Shown here: piece after piece, positions 43,760 through 51,944 of the stretch
Layout: every line of letters begins with the position of its first letter
How positions within the stretch are numbered: the stretch's first letter is position 1
Source of the DNA: UBA11606 sp964504305
Lineage (GTDB): Bacteria > Actinomycetota > Acidimicrobiia > Acidimicrobiales > Aldehydirespiratoraceae
Direction: 5' to 3'
Assembly: GCA_964504305.1 (NCBI GenBank)
Contig: CAZDEB010000013.1
Span: 36,910-100,909 of the forward strand
DNA length: 64,000 nt
The notes under the pieces: generated by a model
Databases searched by the model: none
What the model was told of the DNA's origin: nothing
The model's input: only the letters and a program-made list of their open reading frames with translations
Translations under genes and position numbers: made by a program

Positions 43760-43969
43760 TCAGCTGCTCCCGGTCCTCGCTTCAGTCTCGAGGCCACCCA
43801 GAGTAGCCGATTTGNNNNNNNNNNNNNNNNNNNNNNNNNNNNNNNNNNNNNNNNNNNNNNNNNNNNNNNNNNNNNNNNNNNNNNNNNNNNNNNNNNNNNN
43901 NNNNNNNNNNNNNNTCAGCTGCTCCCGGTCCTCGCTTCAGTCTCGAGGCCACCCAGAGTAGCCGATTTG
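43760..43969. repeat. 55-bp exact duplicate flanking a 100-N gap (assembly overlap)
   Basis: Bases 43760-43814 and 43915-43969 are identical over all 55 positions, with exactly 100 N between. This is what two contigs sharing a 55-mer end give when scaffolded without merging. Collapsing the copies leaves an 87-bp divergent spacer between the regulator and the next gene, so no sequence need be missing. Confidence 0.9.
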
Positions 43970-43998
43970 CTGGCTGAGGAACGATTGAGGGACGCACC

Positions 43999-45909
43999 AT
44001 GTGGCTTGATGTCAAGATGCCACATCTGAACATCTCAATCGGCGGCCGCCGAACCATAGGGTTGGTCGCTGTCGTTCTGTCGTTCGCTCTGGCCGGCCCG
44101 GCAGCGGCACAGAGTGCCGTCACGGTGGGAGACACCGGCCCGGCGTCTGGCGATTTTGCCGGGACCGATGAGGCGTGTGGGTTCGGGTCATATACGGATG
44201 ACTCGTATGTTGCCGAGCTCGGCGAGGACGAGACGGGGGTGTACATCGAGTTCACCCAGGGGTCGACCGGCGACACCGGCCGCTTCCGCAGTGATGCGGA
44301 TGGAAACATCACCTTTGATACGGGCGGTGACGAGGCATACGTCGACATCGATGTCGAGGGTGAGGCACTGTTCGCGCTGTATCGCTACACGAGCGGAGAT
44401 TGCACACAGGAGTGGATCGCTACGGTCACGCTTCCTCCTGGTTTCATCGAGGCTTTGATCGCGGGGAACGCGACCCCGCCCGAACCCGAATCCACCGAAC
44501 CGCCGACAACCGAACCAGAGGCCACTGAACCTTCGACTACCGAACCGGAGACCACCGAACCCGCGGTCGCAGAGCCCGCCAGCGACGATGGTGGTGGAGG
44601 GTTCGATCTGCTCGACCTCGGTCTCTGGGGAGTCCTCGTCGCTCTCGCCGCGTTCCTTCCGTGGGGCACCTATCGGTTCTTGTTCGGGCCGAAACGTCTC
44701 TTTCGTGCCGATCGCGGAGATCCCGGGGTGTTCATCGACGACGAAGTGACCATCACGACCGGGTTCGACATCGACAACCCGTTCGATGATGAGCCCACCG
44801 AGAATGGTCCGGCCACACCCGGCGTCATCGTTGATGAGGACGAGACCCTGGCGGAGATGCCTGTTCCGCTCGCGCCGCCCGAGCAGGACAACTGTGTGCC
44901 GGAGCGCGAAGAGTTCATGTCGGCACAGGAAGCCAAGGAGGTTGCGTTCGCCGCGGGTGAACACGCCGATGCGGAGTTGGCTGAAGCCAAGGCCCAATGG
45001 GGTCGGCTCGAAGCCGCCATTCGGAATCCTTTGGGAGACCGCCCTCCGGTGGCGGATGTCGACGCAAACGCGTCAAGTTCCGAGCAGGCGCGTCAGCGCA
45101 GGCTCCACGAGCTGAATGTGACCGAGTGGCAGCGATTCGAGGACGAGGCCACCGAGGCAAAGGGTCAGCTCGACGCGGCCCGTGCGCGTCTGGACAAGGC
45201 CAGGGTGGACAGCGCCGAAGCCTGGCAGGACTTTCAGCGAATGAGGGCGCGGCTCGAAGCGGCCCGGGTTGCACTCGACAACTGCGACGGTTCAGCACCC
45301 CCGGTCGATGAGACCGATGTGGGGACAGGTGGGAGCGATGCCGATGGCGGTCAACCCAGTGGCGGGTCGCCCGGAATCGTGACGCCACCGCCAGCGACCG
45401 ATTCCGATCCTTCTGACGAAGATTCAGGCTGCACCGAAGATGCGGAGAAGGACGGCAAGGTCATTTCCTCGACAGCTTTCTCGATCCTCGGCGGGCCCAT
45501 CACGGTCGATGTCGGCACCACCGCTTGGACACGGGCAGGCAAGACGTTCTCGGCGGAAGACTTCGCGGCTCTTGAGACGTCGAGGGTTGAAGAACTCTCC
45601 GCAGGAATCGAGCAGGGAAGAAGAAGCGTGCGTATCTCCGTGGAGATTCCGACCACGATCCTCACGGTGAAGTGTTTGCAGGTCTTGGTCTGTGATCACG
45701 GTCAATGGGTCGACAGCGGCAAGACCCGCAGGATCGAGGAGCGAGCCGACGCAAACCCCATCATCGTGCTACCGACTGGCGCCGACGGCTCGTTGGGTAT
45801 GGCGAAGGACAGGAAGCTCGCCGGAAACATGGTGGACAAGGCCAAGGTCGAGATCGAGACCCTTCAAGAGAATCAAGAAACCGCCAACAATATGGAGTGT
45901 GGAGAATGA
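43999..45909 (+). CDS. Hypothetical type I membrane protein with cytoplasmic coiled coil
   Basis: The family of this 636-residue protein is not recognised. Predicted parts are an N-terminal signal peptide (about residues 20-38, cleavage after AAAQ), an exported domain with two Cys to about 155, a Thr/Pro/Glu-rich linker to 195, a membrane helix around 205-232, then a cytoplasmic region with a coiled coil (AQEAKEVAFAAGEHADAELAE..., about 312-425), a Gly/Ser/Pro-rich linker and a C-terminal domain. GAGGG precedes ATG 43999; ATG 44017 is an alternative. A second membrane protein gene follows 99 bp downstream. Confidence 0.65.
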   Translation: MWLDVKMPHLNISIGGRRTIGLVAVVLSFALAGPAAAQSAVTVGDTGPASGDFAGTDEACGFGSYTDDSYVAELGEDETGVYIEFTQGSTGDTGRFRSDADGNITFDTGGDEAYVDIDVEGEALFALYRYTSGDCTQEWIATVTLPPGFIEALIAGNATPPEPESTEPPTTEPEATEPSTTEPETTEPAVAEPASDDGGGGFDLLDLGLWGVLVALAAFLPWGTYRFLFGPKRLFRADRGDPGVFIDDEVTITTGFDIDNPFDDEPTENGPATPGVIVDEDETLAEMPVPLAPPEQDNCVPEREEFMSAQEAKEVAFAAGEHADAELAEAKAQWGRLEAAIRNPLGDRPPVADVDANASSSEQARQRRLHELNVTEWQRFEDEATEAKGQLDAARARLDKARVDSAEAWQDFQRMRARLEAARVALDNCDGSAPPVDETDVGTGGSDADGGQPSGGSPGIVTPPPATDSDPSDEDSGCTEDAEKDGKVISSTAFSILGGPITVDVGTTAWTRAGKTFSAEDFAALETSRVEELSAGIEQGRRSVRISVEIPTTILTVKCLQVLVCDHGQWVDSGKTRRIEERADANPIIVLPTGADGSLGMAKDRKLAGNMVDKAKVEIETLQENQETANNMECGE

Positions 45910-46008
45910 GTTGTTTTCGTCAACCGATGTCGGGTCGGTCCCGTCTTCGCTACCGACAGGGATCGTTGGAAGGTCGACCCTGTGAACTTCGCGTGAAAGG
46001 AGTCCGAA

Positions 46009-47042
46009 GTGTCTGATAGCGAAGAGGAAGCCGCCGAGCGGGTTGCCGAAGAGAATGCGATCAAGATACTAGAGGAAGGTCTTCCGAAAGGGTCCTCGGT
46101 TCGGTACGCCGTCCGGAATGCGGCAAATGTTACACGGAAAGGTTTATGGAGCTATAAAGCGAAGGGCGCCGCCGTCACTCTTGCGGTAGCGATCATTTTC
46201 GGCGGAGTGAAGTTGGCGTCCGGTGGTGACGACAAGCCGTCGGATGCGGCCGGGTCTCAAGTCGCCGATGCTGTTTTACCGGGTCTGGACGACGATGAGC
46301 CGGTACCCGCGTCGGAGGATGCTCCGACCGACCCGTCCCCGTCCCCGGACTCCGAGTCCGAGTCCGAGTCCGACTGCGCCGATGGCGAAGGGTGCGACCC
46401 CCAGGGCGACACAAACGGCGGGTCACCCGATGACGCCAACGAGGGTNNNNNNNNNNNNNNNNNNNNNNNNNNNNNNNNNNNNNNNNNNNNNNNNNNNNNN
46501 NNNNNNNNNNNNNNNNNNNNNNNNNNNNNNNNNNNNNNNNNNNNNNGTGCGACCCCCAGGGCGACACAAACGGCGGGTCACCCGATGACGCCAACGAGGG
46601 TGCGGCCGACGCTCGAGCGGCCGACGCACAGAGCGCGACTGATGTGATCGGCAAGTCATATAACAAGGGGTCACACATCTTCACGATGACCGTGGCGGGC
46701 GACGGTGAAGCTGTATCGGCGGCAGCGACCACGACCTCGTACAGCGTCGGCTTTCGGGCGAATTATGAGCCGGACACGTATGCGATGGACTTCGTGGCCA
46801 GCATCCGCTGGGACCGTGGCGGGCCTGTTCAGATGAAGACGAGCAACGGCGACTGGCAACCTTTCGATTCAACGATCGACGTCGTGTGGCTCGATTCACA
46901 CACGTTGCAGGTAACGGTGAGTGACATGCCCTTCGAGGTCGATGTCGAACGAATGTGGATGAACATCCAGGTCGTCATCGAGGATGATGACGGGCGGATC
47001 TACGCAGACTTCTCCGACGAGTCGTTCTTGGACCCGGCCTGA
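46009..47042 (+). CDS. Hypothetical type II membrane protein (split by a false gap)
   Basis: GTG 46009 follows AAAGGA. The first 146 codons run to the gap; after collapsing the duplicated 55 bp, codon 147 is the GCG at 46602 and the frame continues unbroken to TGA at 47042, giving 292 residues. The cytoplasmic N-terminus is rich in E and K, the membrane helix is at about 52-70, then comes an acidic Ser/Asp/Glu/Pro linker with SESESES and an exported beta-rich domain of about 130 residues. In the deposited form the 155-bp insertion is out of frame and splits the gene. I do not recognise the family. Likely partner of the gene upstream. Confidence 0.7.
46392..46601. repeat. 55-bp exact duplicate flanking a 100-N gap (assembly overlap)
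   Basis: Bases 46392-46446 equal 46547-46601 over 55 positions, with 100 N between. Removing the N run and one copy restores one open frame across the join, strong evidence that the gap is an artefact. Confidence 0.93.
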
Positions 47043-47058
47043 CCGGCCCCAAAACTGA

Positions 47059-47091
47059 AAGTCACGCTGGGGTCAGACCCCAGCGTGACTT
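47059..47091. terminator. 16-bp perfect inverted repeat, probable terminator
   Basis: The arms 47059-47074 and 47076-47091 are exact complements around a single A (core CTGGGGTCAGACCCCAG). The repeat lies 17 bp after the stop of the membrane-protein gene and 5 bp before the 3' end of tRNA-Arg on the other strand, so it probably terminates both. The long symmetric stem also resembles REP-type repeats. Confidence 0.6.
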
Positions 47092-47096
47092 GGAAG

Positions 47097-47170
47097 CGCG
47101 CCCGGAGAGATTCGAACTCCCGGCCTTCTGATCCGTAGTCAGATGCTCTATCCAGCTGAGCTACGGGCGC
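47097..47170 (-). tRNA. tRNA-Arg (ACG)
   Basis: On the minus strand this is a 74-nt cloverleaf: the acceptor GCGCCCG pairs with CGGGCGC, the D-arm is GCTCAGCTGGATAGAGC, the anticodon loop CTACGGA carries ACG, and the T-loop is TTCGAAT. The discriminator is G. CCA is not encoded. It lies downstream of tRNA-Ser on the same strand and may share its transcript. Confidence 0.96.
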
Positions 47171-47174
47171 CCTA

Positions 47175-47252
47175 ACATCCTGCAGGCGAGCTGCAGATTG
47201 ACATCCTGCAGGCGAGCTGCAGATTGACATACTGCAGGCGAGCTGCAGTGGT
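47175..47252. repeat. Three tandem 26-bp repeats with inverted hexamers
   Basis: Units at 47175-47200 and 47201-47226 are identical and the third (47227-47252) is diverged at its end and at one inner base. Each contains CTGCAG-GCGAG-CTGCAG, a 6-bp inverted repeat able to form a small hairpin. The array fills the space between two leftward tRNA genes. There are too few units and no distinct spacers, so this is not CRISPR. Confidence 0.85.
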
Positions 47253-47298
47253 TTGGAGTGTACGCCCGCTGGCTGCTGGCGCCACCAAATTTGGTTCG

Positions 47299-47387
47299 CG
47301 GAGACGGTGGGATTTGAACCCACGAACGCCTTACGACGTTACTTCCTTAGCAGGGAAGCGCCTTCAACCGTGCTCGGCCACGTCTCC
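47299..47387 (-). tRNA. tRNA-Ser (GCT)
   Basis: On the minus strand this is an 89-nt class II tRNA: the acceptor GGAGACG pairs with CGTCTCC, the anticodon stem-loop CTTCC-CTGCTAA-GGAAG carries GCT, the variable arm is long, and the T-arm is GTGGGTTCAAATCCCAC. The discriminator is G. TACCTT at 47402-47397 (minus strand) is a plausible -10 box 9 bp before the mature 5' end. Confidence 0.96.
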
Positions 47388-47451
47388 GTGTACCCGAAGG
47401 TACGGCCGCGAAGGTTAGCGCTTCGCGTTGACGGTGCGGCAGGCTGTTCAA

Positions 47452-48510
47452 ATGACCGAAGCAAACCGCAAAATCGTGAACGTCCTCGAACCCGCCGACG
47501 AGTACCCCCACGAACCCGATGCGGCATCGAACTACAACGAATCGATGTACCTCAATGGATTCGACTTGGCGCAAGGACTCGGCGCGTGGTTCCGGCTCGG
47601 TAACCGGGTCAACGAGGGTTACGCCGAGATGACCGTGTGTTTGTATCTGCCCGACGGGCGAGTGGGTTTCATGTACGGCCGCCCCAAGATCGACACAAAC
47701 ATGGAAATGCGGGCCGGCGGACTTCATATCGACGTTGTGAAACCGTTCGAACATCTGACCATCAACTACGAAGGATCGGTCGTACTGCTTGACGAACCGG
47801 CCCAAATGGCCAACCCTCGAGAAGCGTTTCGCGACAACCCGCACGTGAAGTGCCGGGTCCGCCTCGACGTGCTCGGTGTGTCGCCCATGTACGGCGGCAA
47901 ACCGACCTATGACGACGGCGCCGAAATCAACAACGACGCCCTTACGTCGTTCGCCAAAGCCCACTACGAACAACACACCCGAGTGACCGGCTCGATCGAG
48001 TTGCACACCGATACGGGCGAAGTTTGGGAGATGAACGGGCTCGGGCTTCGCGACAAGTCTTGGGGGCCACGTTTTTGGCAGGCGATCTCGTGGTACCGGT
48101 GGCTGCCGATGATCTTTGACGAAGAGTTTGCGTTGATGTTGTCGATCATCGGCCGCCCGGACGGTGGCGATCCTCGCCGCAGTGGGATGGTCCTGGAAGG
48201 CAACGAATATCACTTGATTACCGATTGCCGGGTCGAGTCCGAATTTGACGAACTTCACCATCAAATGTCGATGCGGTGCTGGGCCAGGTCCGAGACCGGG
48301 CAGGAGTACAACATCACCGGCCGTGTCAACTCGTTGATCCCGCTGCGAAACCGTCGAACCGACGCCGACGGCAACCAGCTGTTCACCAGGATCACCGAGG
48401 CCATGACCACTTTCGAGTGCCCGCACAATGGGGTGGTCAAGACCGGTATGGGGATGACCGAATACCTCGATCAGGTTGTCGACGGGCGGCCCATCGGCCC
48501 CGACTACTAG
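47452..48510 (+). CDS. CrtC-like / DUF7064-DUF7065 lipocalin-like protein
   Basis: This beta-rich protein of 352 residues has NGFDLAQGLGAWFRLGNRVNEGYAEMTVCLYLPDGRVGF near the start and MNGLGLRDKSWGPRFWQAISWYRWLPMIFDEEFALMLSIIG in the middle, a pattern seen in proteins annotated as hydroxyneurosporene-synthase (CrtC)-like. Those share a double lipocalin fold; the reaction, if any, is unknown. ATG 47452 is chosen; a TTG 24 bp upstream is possible. No carotenoid genes are nearby. Confidence 0.55.
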   Translation: MTEANRKIVNVLEPADEYPHEPDAASNYNESMYLNGFDLAQGLGAWFRLGNRVNEGYAEMTVCLYLPDGRVGFMYGRPKIDTNMEMRAGGLHIDVVKPFEHLTINYEGSVVLLDEPAQMANPREAFRDNPHVKCRVRLDVLGVSPMYGGKPTYDDGAEINNDALTSFAKAHYEQHTRVTGSIELHTDTGEVWEMNGLGLRDKSWGPRFWQAISWYRWLPMIFDEEFALMLSIIGRPDGGDPRRSGMVLEGNEYHLITDCRVESEFDELHHQMSMRCWARSETGQEYNITGRVNSLIPLRNRRTDADGNQLFTRITEAMTTFECPHNGVVKTGMGMTEYLDQVVDGRPIGPDY

Positions 48511-48523
48511 GTAGCGGTGGCGG

Positions 48524-49567
48524 TCAGGTCGCCGCTACCAGGTCGAGCGCTCTTCCCAAAGTGGCGAGGCGCTCGTAAAGATTGGCTCCCGCGGGGTAGA
48601 GACGTATGGTCGTGACGCCGCTATCGGCCCAAACCTGCAGCCGGTCGCGCACCATTTCTTCGGTCCCGATCAAAGTGGTCGCGAGCACCATCTCGTCGGG
48701 GATCACCGCCGCGGCACCGTGACGGTCGCCCTCGAGCCATAGACGTTGGGCCTCCTCGGCAACGTCGGCGAAACCTTGCCGGGCGTAGGCGGAGTTGTAA
48801 AAGTTGGTATCGGCGGACCCCATGCCTCCGAGGCTGAAAGCCAGGCCGGCGCGGCGCTGATCGATCATTTCGCCCAGTTCCTGCTCGTCGCGAGCGAAGG
48901 CAACTTCGGCGCCTTGGCAAATATCGATGTCGCTTAACGTTCGGCCCGTCTTTCGAGCGCCGACCCGCAGGTGCGAGAAGTAGGCGTCGTCGGCGCCTTC
49001 TGGGACAAACGATGTGCCGATCCAGCCGTCGCATCGTTCGCCGGTAAGTTCAAGCATCTTGGGCGACAGAGCCGCCAGGTAGATCGGGATCGGCGTTTCG
49101 GTTTGGATACCCAGCCGCAATGCCTTGCCCTGACCGCGGGGGCGAGGCAGCCGAATTGTTTGACCGTCGTAGGCGATTCGTTCGCCACTGAACGCTTGCT
49201 CAATAACGTCGATCGTCTCGCGCATTCGGGTTAGTGGCCGAGAGAACTCGACGCCGTGGAGCCCTTCGATTACTTGAGGACCGGATGCCCCGAGACCGAG
49301 GACGAAACGGTCACTGGACATGTGGGCGAGGGTCATTGCGGTTTGGGCGATCAACACCGGCGATCGGGTTCCGACTTGGAAGATCGCCGCGCCGATGGCC
49401 ATCCGGTTGGTTACTGCCGCCAGGTAACCGAGCGGCGTGGCGGCTTCGGCCCCCCACGCTTCGGCGACCCAAACCATGTCGACACCGAGCCGTTCGGATT
49501 CCGTGACAAAGTCGACCAACTCGTTCCAGGGCCCGGCTTCGGCAGTGAGTTGGATGGAGGTCTTCAC
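48524..49567 (-). CDS. LLM-class flavin/F420-dependent oxidoreductase
   Basis: This is a luciferase-like TIM barrel of 347 residues: an early LGVDMVWVAEAWGAEAATPLGYLAAVTNRMAIGAAI, then RFVLGLGASGPQVIEGLHG and a late GVTTIRLYPAG. Actinobacterial relatives mostly use coenzyme F420. The substrate is unknown. Its ATG overlaps the stop of the amidotransferase gene by 4 bp, so it is the last gene of a leftward operon with that gene and the SRPBCC gene. Confidence 0.85.
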   Translation of the reverse strand: MKTSIQLTAEAGPWNELVDFVTESERLGVDMVWVAEAWGAEAATPLGYLAAVTNRMAIGAAIFQVGTRSPVLIAQTAMTLAHMSSDRFVLGLGASGPQVIEGLHGVEFSRPLTRMRETIDVIEQAFSGERIAYDGQTIRLPRPRGQGKALRLGIQTETPIPIYLAALSPKMLELTGERCDGWIGTSFVPEGADDAYFSHLRVGARKTGRTLSDIDICQGAEVAFARDEQELGEMIDQRRAGLAFSLGGMGSADTNFYNSAYARQGFADVAEEAQRLWLEGDRHGAAAVIPDEMVLATTLIGTEEMVRDRLQVWADSGVTTIRLYPAGANLYERLATLGRALDLVAAT

Positions 49568-50283
49568 CCGAACGCGACGTCGTCGAGGAACCAGTCGACA
49601 AATCGGTGGGCCCGTTCGATCGCGGCGGACTCGTGGCGTGCCGCTTCGGCCAACATGGCGCGGCGATCAATTCCGTTGCGTTGTAGATATTCGGGTTCGC
49701 TGCCGTTCAGGAATCCGGTGATGTGGTTGACATCGACCTCTGGATGGAACTGAGTTCCGACGGATGTGCCCATCCGGAACAGTTGGGTAGCTCGGTCGTT
49801 TTGGGCGAGTACTTGGGCTTGGGGCGGAGCGGTGAAGCAGTCGTGGTGCCATTCGAACCACGGCCCGGGCCCGGCGGGATTGGTTGCGCCGGTAGGCGCG
49901 TCGATGCGGAACCATCCGATTTCGTCGATAGCGGCGTGTTGGGCTGATCCTCCCAGCGAGTCGGCTAGGAGTTGGCCGCCGAAGCAGATACCAAGGATCG
50001 GGCGATCGGCGGCGGTGGCGGCTCGAAGCATGTCTGCTTCGTCGTAGACCCACGTGTCGATCTGATCTTTGTTGGCGACCGAGCGAACCGAACCCATTGG
50101 AACAATGACGTCGTAGTCGCGCCAATCGGGGAACACTGCTGCTTGGTTGGGTTCGTTGTAGTCGGCGGTCACGAGATGGGTGTCGACGATCATGCCCCGT
50201 TGGGTCATGCGAACGGCAATCTGTCCGGGCTGGCCGTCAGGTTCGTGAGCGATGGCCAGCACCCGCTTGCCTGTGAGGTTCAT
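49564..50283 (-). CDS. Class I glutamine amidotransferase-like protein
   Basis: These 239 residues carry a GATase-1 fold with the nucleophile elbow LGICFGGQLLA (Cys) and the GTQFHPEVD His-Glu pair. The rest resembles GMP-synthase-like stand-alone amidotransferases. It may release ammonia from glutamine or cleave gamma-glutamyl bonds; no synthase partner is adjacent. ATG 50283 is used because upstream residues in the open frame overlap the SRPBCC gene and are Arg/His-rich antisense-like. Confidence 0.82.
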   Translation of the reverse strand: MNLTGKRVLAIAHEPDGQPGQIAVRMTQRGMIVDTHLVTADYNEPNQAAVFPDWRDYDVIVPMGSVRSVANKDQIDTWVYDEADMLRAATAADRPILGICFGGQLLADSLGGSAQHAAIDEIGWFRIDAPTGATNPAGPGPWFEWHHDCFTAPPQAQVLAQNDRATQLFRMGTSVGTQFHPEVDVNHITGFLNGSEPEYLQRNGIDRRAMLAEAARHESAAIERAHRFVDWFLDDVAFG

Positions 50284-50780
50284 CGGCCGCTCTCGGCTAG
50301 TGCCTTGATGCCGGTGATGGTGGCGTTCATGTTGCCGCGCCATTCGTCGAGACGACCAGCGACAATGTCGGCTTCCTTGTCTGGTCGAGCATCTATGACT
50401 CTTGACAGACCTGATCGGCCGGGTCCGAGTACCGCTCCTAACGCGAGGCGGGTACGTGAACCCTCGGGAGTGAGAGTGAACCGCCAACTGGCGGGGCCGC
50501 CGTCATCTCCCAGAACTTGCCACCCGAACTGGTGCTCGACCTCGAACCAGTCGATGCGGCACTCGACCTGCCACTCGCCTGCCAACGGGTGTTTGTTGTG
50601 GCCTTGAAACATTGCTCCGGCCGACGGGCCGTCGAAGGGGTCGAGCCAATGGGCGTGCTGGAATTCGGTCGAGAACTTGGCAGGAAGGTTGATGTCGGTA
50701 ACGAGGTCCCACAGCACTGCTGGCGGCGCATCTACAAGCGTCGAAACTTCGATCCCTGGCTGGTCTGAATACAGAATCAT
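50280..50780 (-). CDS. SRPBCC family (polyketide cyclase/START-like) protein
   Basis: The 166 residues start IEVSTLVDAPPAVLWDLVTDINLPAKFSTEFQHAHWLD, the typical SRPBCC opening with a substrate cavity formed by helix-grip strands; DWFEVEHQFGWQV and SWRFTLTPEGSRTRLAL follow. Members bind hydrophobic ligands or act as cyclases or dehydratases. ATG 50780 is chosen from homology. The 3' end overlaps the amidotransferase start by 4 bp. Confidence 0.8.
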   Translation of the reverse strand: MILYSDQPGIEVSTLVDAPPAVLWDLVTDINLPAKFSTEFQHAHWLDPFDGPSAGAMFQGHNKHPLAGEWQVECRIDWFEVEHQFGWQVLGDDGGPASWRFTLTPEGSRTRLALGAVLGPGRSGLSRVIDARPDKEADIVAGRLDEWRGNMNATITGIKALAESGR

Positions 50781-50788
50781 GATGGGTT

Positions 50789-50938
50789 CTATCGGTTCTG
50801 GTCGACGGGACCGAACGTACGGGCGACGCTGGCCCATCCCTTGTGCATCCAGGCCCCGGCCTGGCGGCCCGACCCTTCGAGCGTGCAAACGAACTCCGGT
50901 TCGAGATGTTCGTGGTCGGTGAGTTGGTGGAGATTCAT
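50789..50938 (-). CDS. Small hypothetical protein, 49 aa
   Basis: A short frame from ATG 50938 (MNLHQLTDHEHLEPEF) to TAG at 50789 is preceded by a weak GAGG and lies 8 bp before the SRPBCC gene on the same strand. The composition (EGSGRQAGAWMHKGWASVARTFG) looks like real protein. A longer version could start at 51019, overlapping the divergent ABC gene. No family is recognised. Confidence 0.4.
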   Translation of the reverse strand: MNLHQLTDHEHLEPEFVCTLEGSGRQAGAWMHKGWASVARTFGPVDQNR

Positions 50939-51017
50939 CTGCTGATCCTCGCGCGCCTGTAGACGAGCCGCATCGGCGACACGAAAGCTCGCCGCGGTTA
51001 TGAAAGCATGACCGATC

Positions 51018-51944
51018 ATGCGGGTGATCGAGGCGACCAAACTCCAAAAGAAGTACGCATCGTTGCGCGGTCCAGGCGTGACCGCGGTTGATGATCTCGA
51101 CTTGGTGGTTGATGGGCCGGGGGTGCATGGGTTTCTGGGTCCGAACGGATCGGGAAAGACCACCACGATCCGGTGTCTGCTCGGTCTGGTCCGACCATCG
51201 TCGGGAACGGTCAAGGTTCTGGGGTCCGACGTTGGACAGCTTCACACCGTGGTTGATCGGGTCGGGGCGCTGGTCGAAACGCCAAAGTTCTTTCCCACTT
51301 TCAGCGGCCGCAAGAACCTGATGATGCTCGGTCAACTCTCGGGAATCTCAAGCAGTCGCGTCGATGAGGTGCTCGAAACGGTGGGTTTGGAGAACCGCGG
51401 GCGCGACACGTTCAAGTCGTATTCGCTGGGCATGAAGCAGCGGTTGGCGGTGGGGGCCACGCTGCTCAAAGACCCCGATCTGGTCATCTTGGACGAACCC
51501 GCTAACGGCCTCGACCCTGCTGGCATTGTCGACATGCGCCGGCTGATCCGCCGTTTGGCTGATGAAGGCAAAACGGTTTTTGTGTCGAGCCACCAGTTGG
51601 CCGAGGTGCAGCTCACCTGTGATGTGCTCACCATCATCAGCCGCGGCCACGTGATCCAGACTGGTTCGGTCGCCGACGTGTTGGCCAGTGTCACCGACCA
51701 GAGGGTGCGGGTGGTGATCGACGATGCCGACGGCGCTCAAGGCGTGCTGGCGGCCGCGGGCTTCGTAGCGTCGGTGACCGGCCCTGCTTCTCTCGACGTG
51801 GTTATCGCCGCCAGCGAAGCAGCAAGCGTTACTCAAGTGCTCGCGCAGACCGGCCGCTATTTGCGGGCGTTGGAACCGATGCAAGGGACGCTCGAACAGG
51901 CGTTTCTCGAGCTCACCGAGGGCGACGAAGGGGCCGGATCATGA
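51018..51944 (+). CDS. ABC transporter ATP-binding protein (ABC-2 type)
   Basis: The 308 residues include Walker A GPNGSGKTTT, signature YSLGMKQRLAVG, and Walker B LVILDEPANGLDPAG with SSHQLAE as the H-loop. The form is that of drug or lipid exporters of the CcmA/NatA type. It energises the permease encoded next, whose ATG overlaps this stop by 4 bp. The transported substrate is unknown. Confidence 0.92.
   Translation: MRVIEATKLQKKYASLRGPGVTAVDDLDLVVDGPGVHGFLGPNGSGKTTTIRCLLGLVRPSSGTVKVLGSDVGQLHTVVDRVGALVETPKFFPTFSGRKNLMMLGQLSGISSSRVDEVLETVGLENRGRDTFKSYSLGMKQRLAVGATLLKDPDLVILDEPANGLDPAGIVDMRRLIRRLADEGKTVFVSSHQLAEVQLTCDVLTIISRGHVIQTGSVADVLASVTDQRVRVVIDDADGAQGVLAAAGFVASVTGPASLDVVIAASEAASVTQVLAQTGRYLRALEPMQGTLEQAFLELTEGDEGAGS

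Noticed and set aside
43815..43914. Insertion sequence or mobile element hidden in the gap with 55-bp direct repeats
   Set aside because: Target-site duplications are not 55 bp, the same 55-bp signature occurs at the other gap, and collapse of that one restores a gene, so assembly overlap explains both.
47175..47252. CRISPR array
   Set aside because: Units are directly adjacent with no unique spacers and there are no cas genes in the window.
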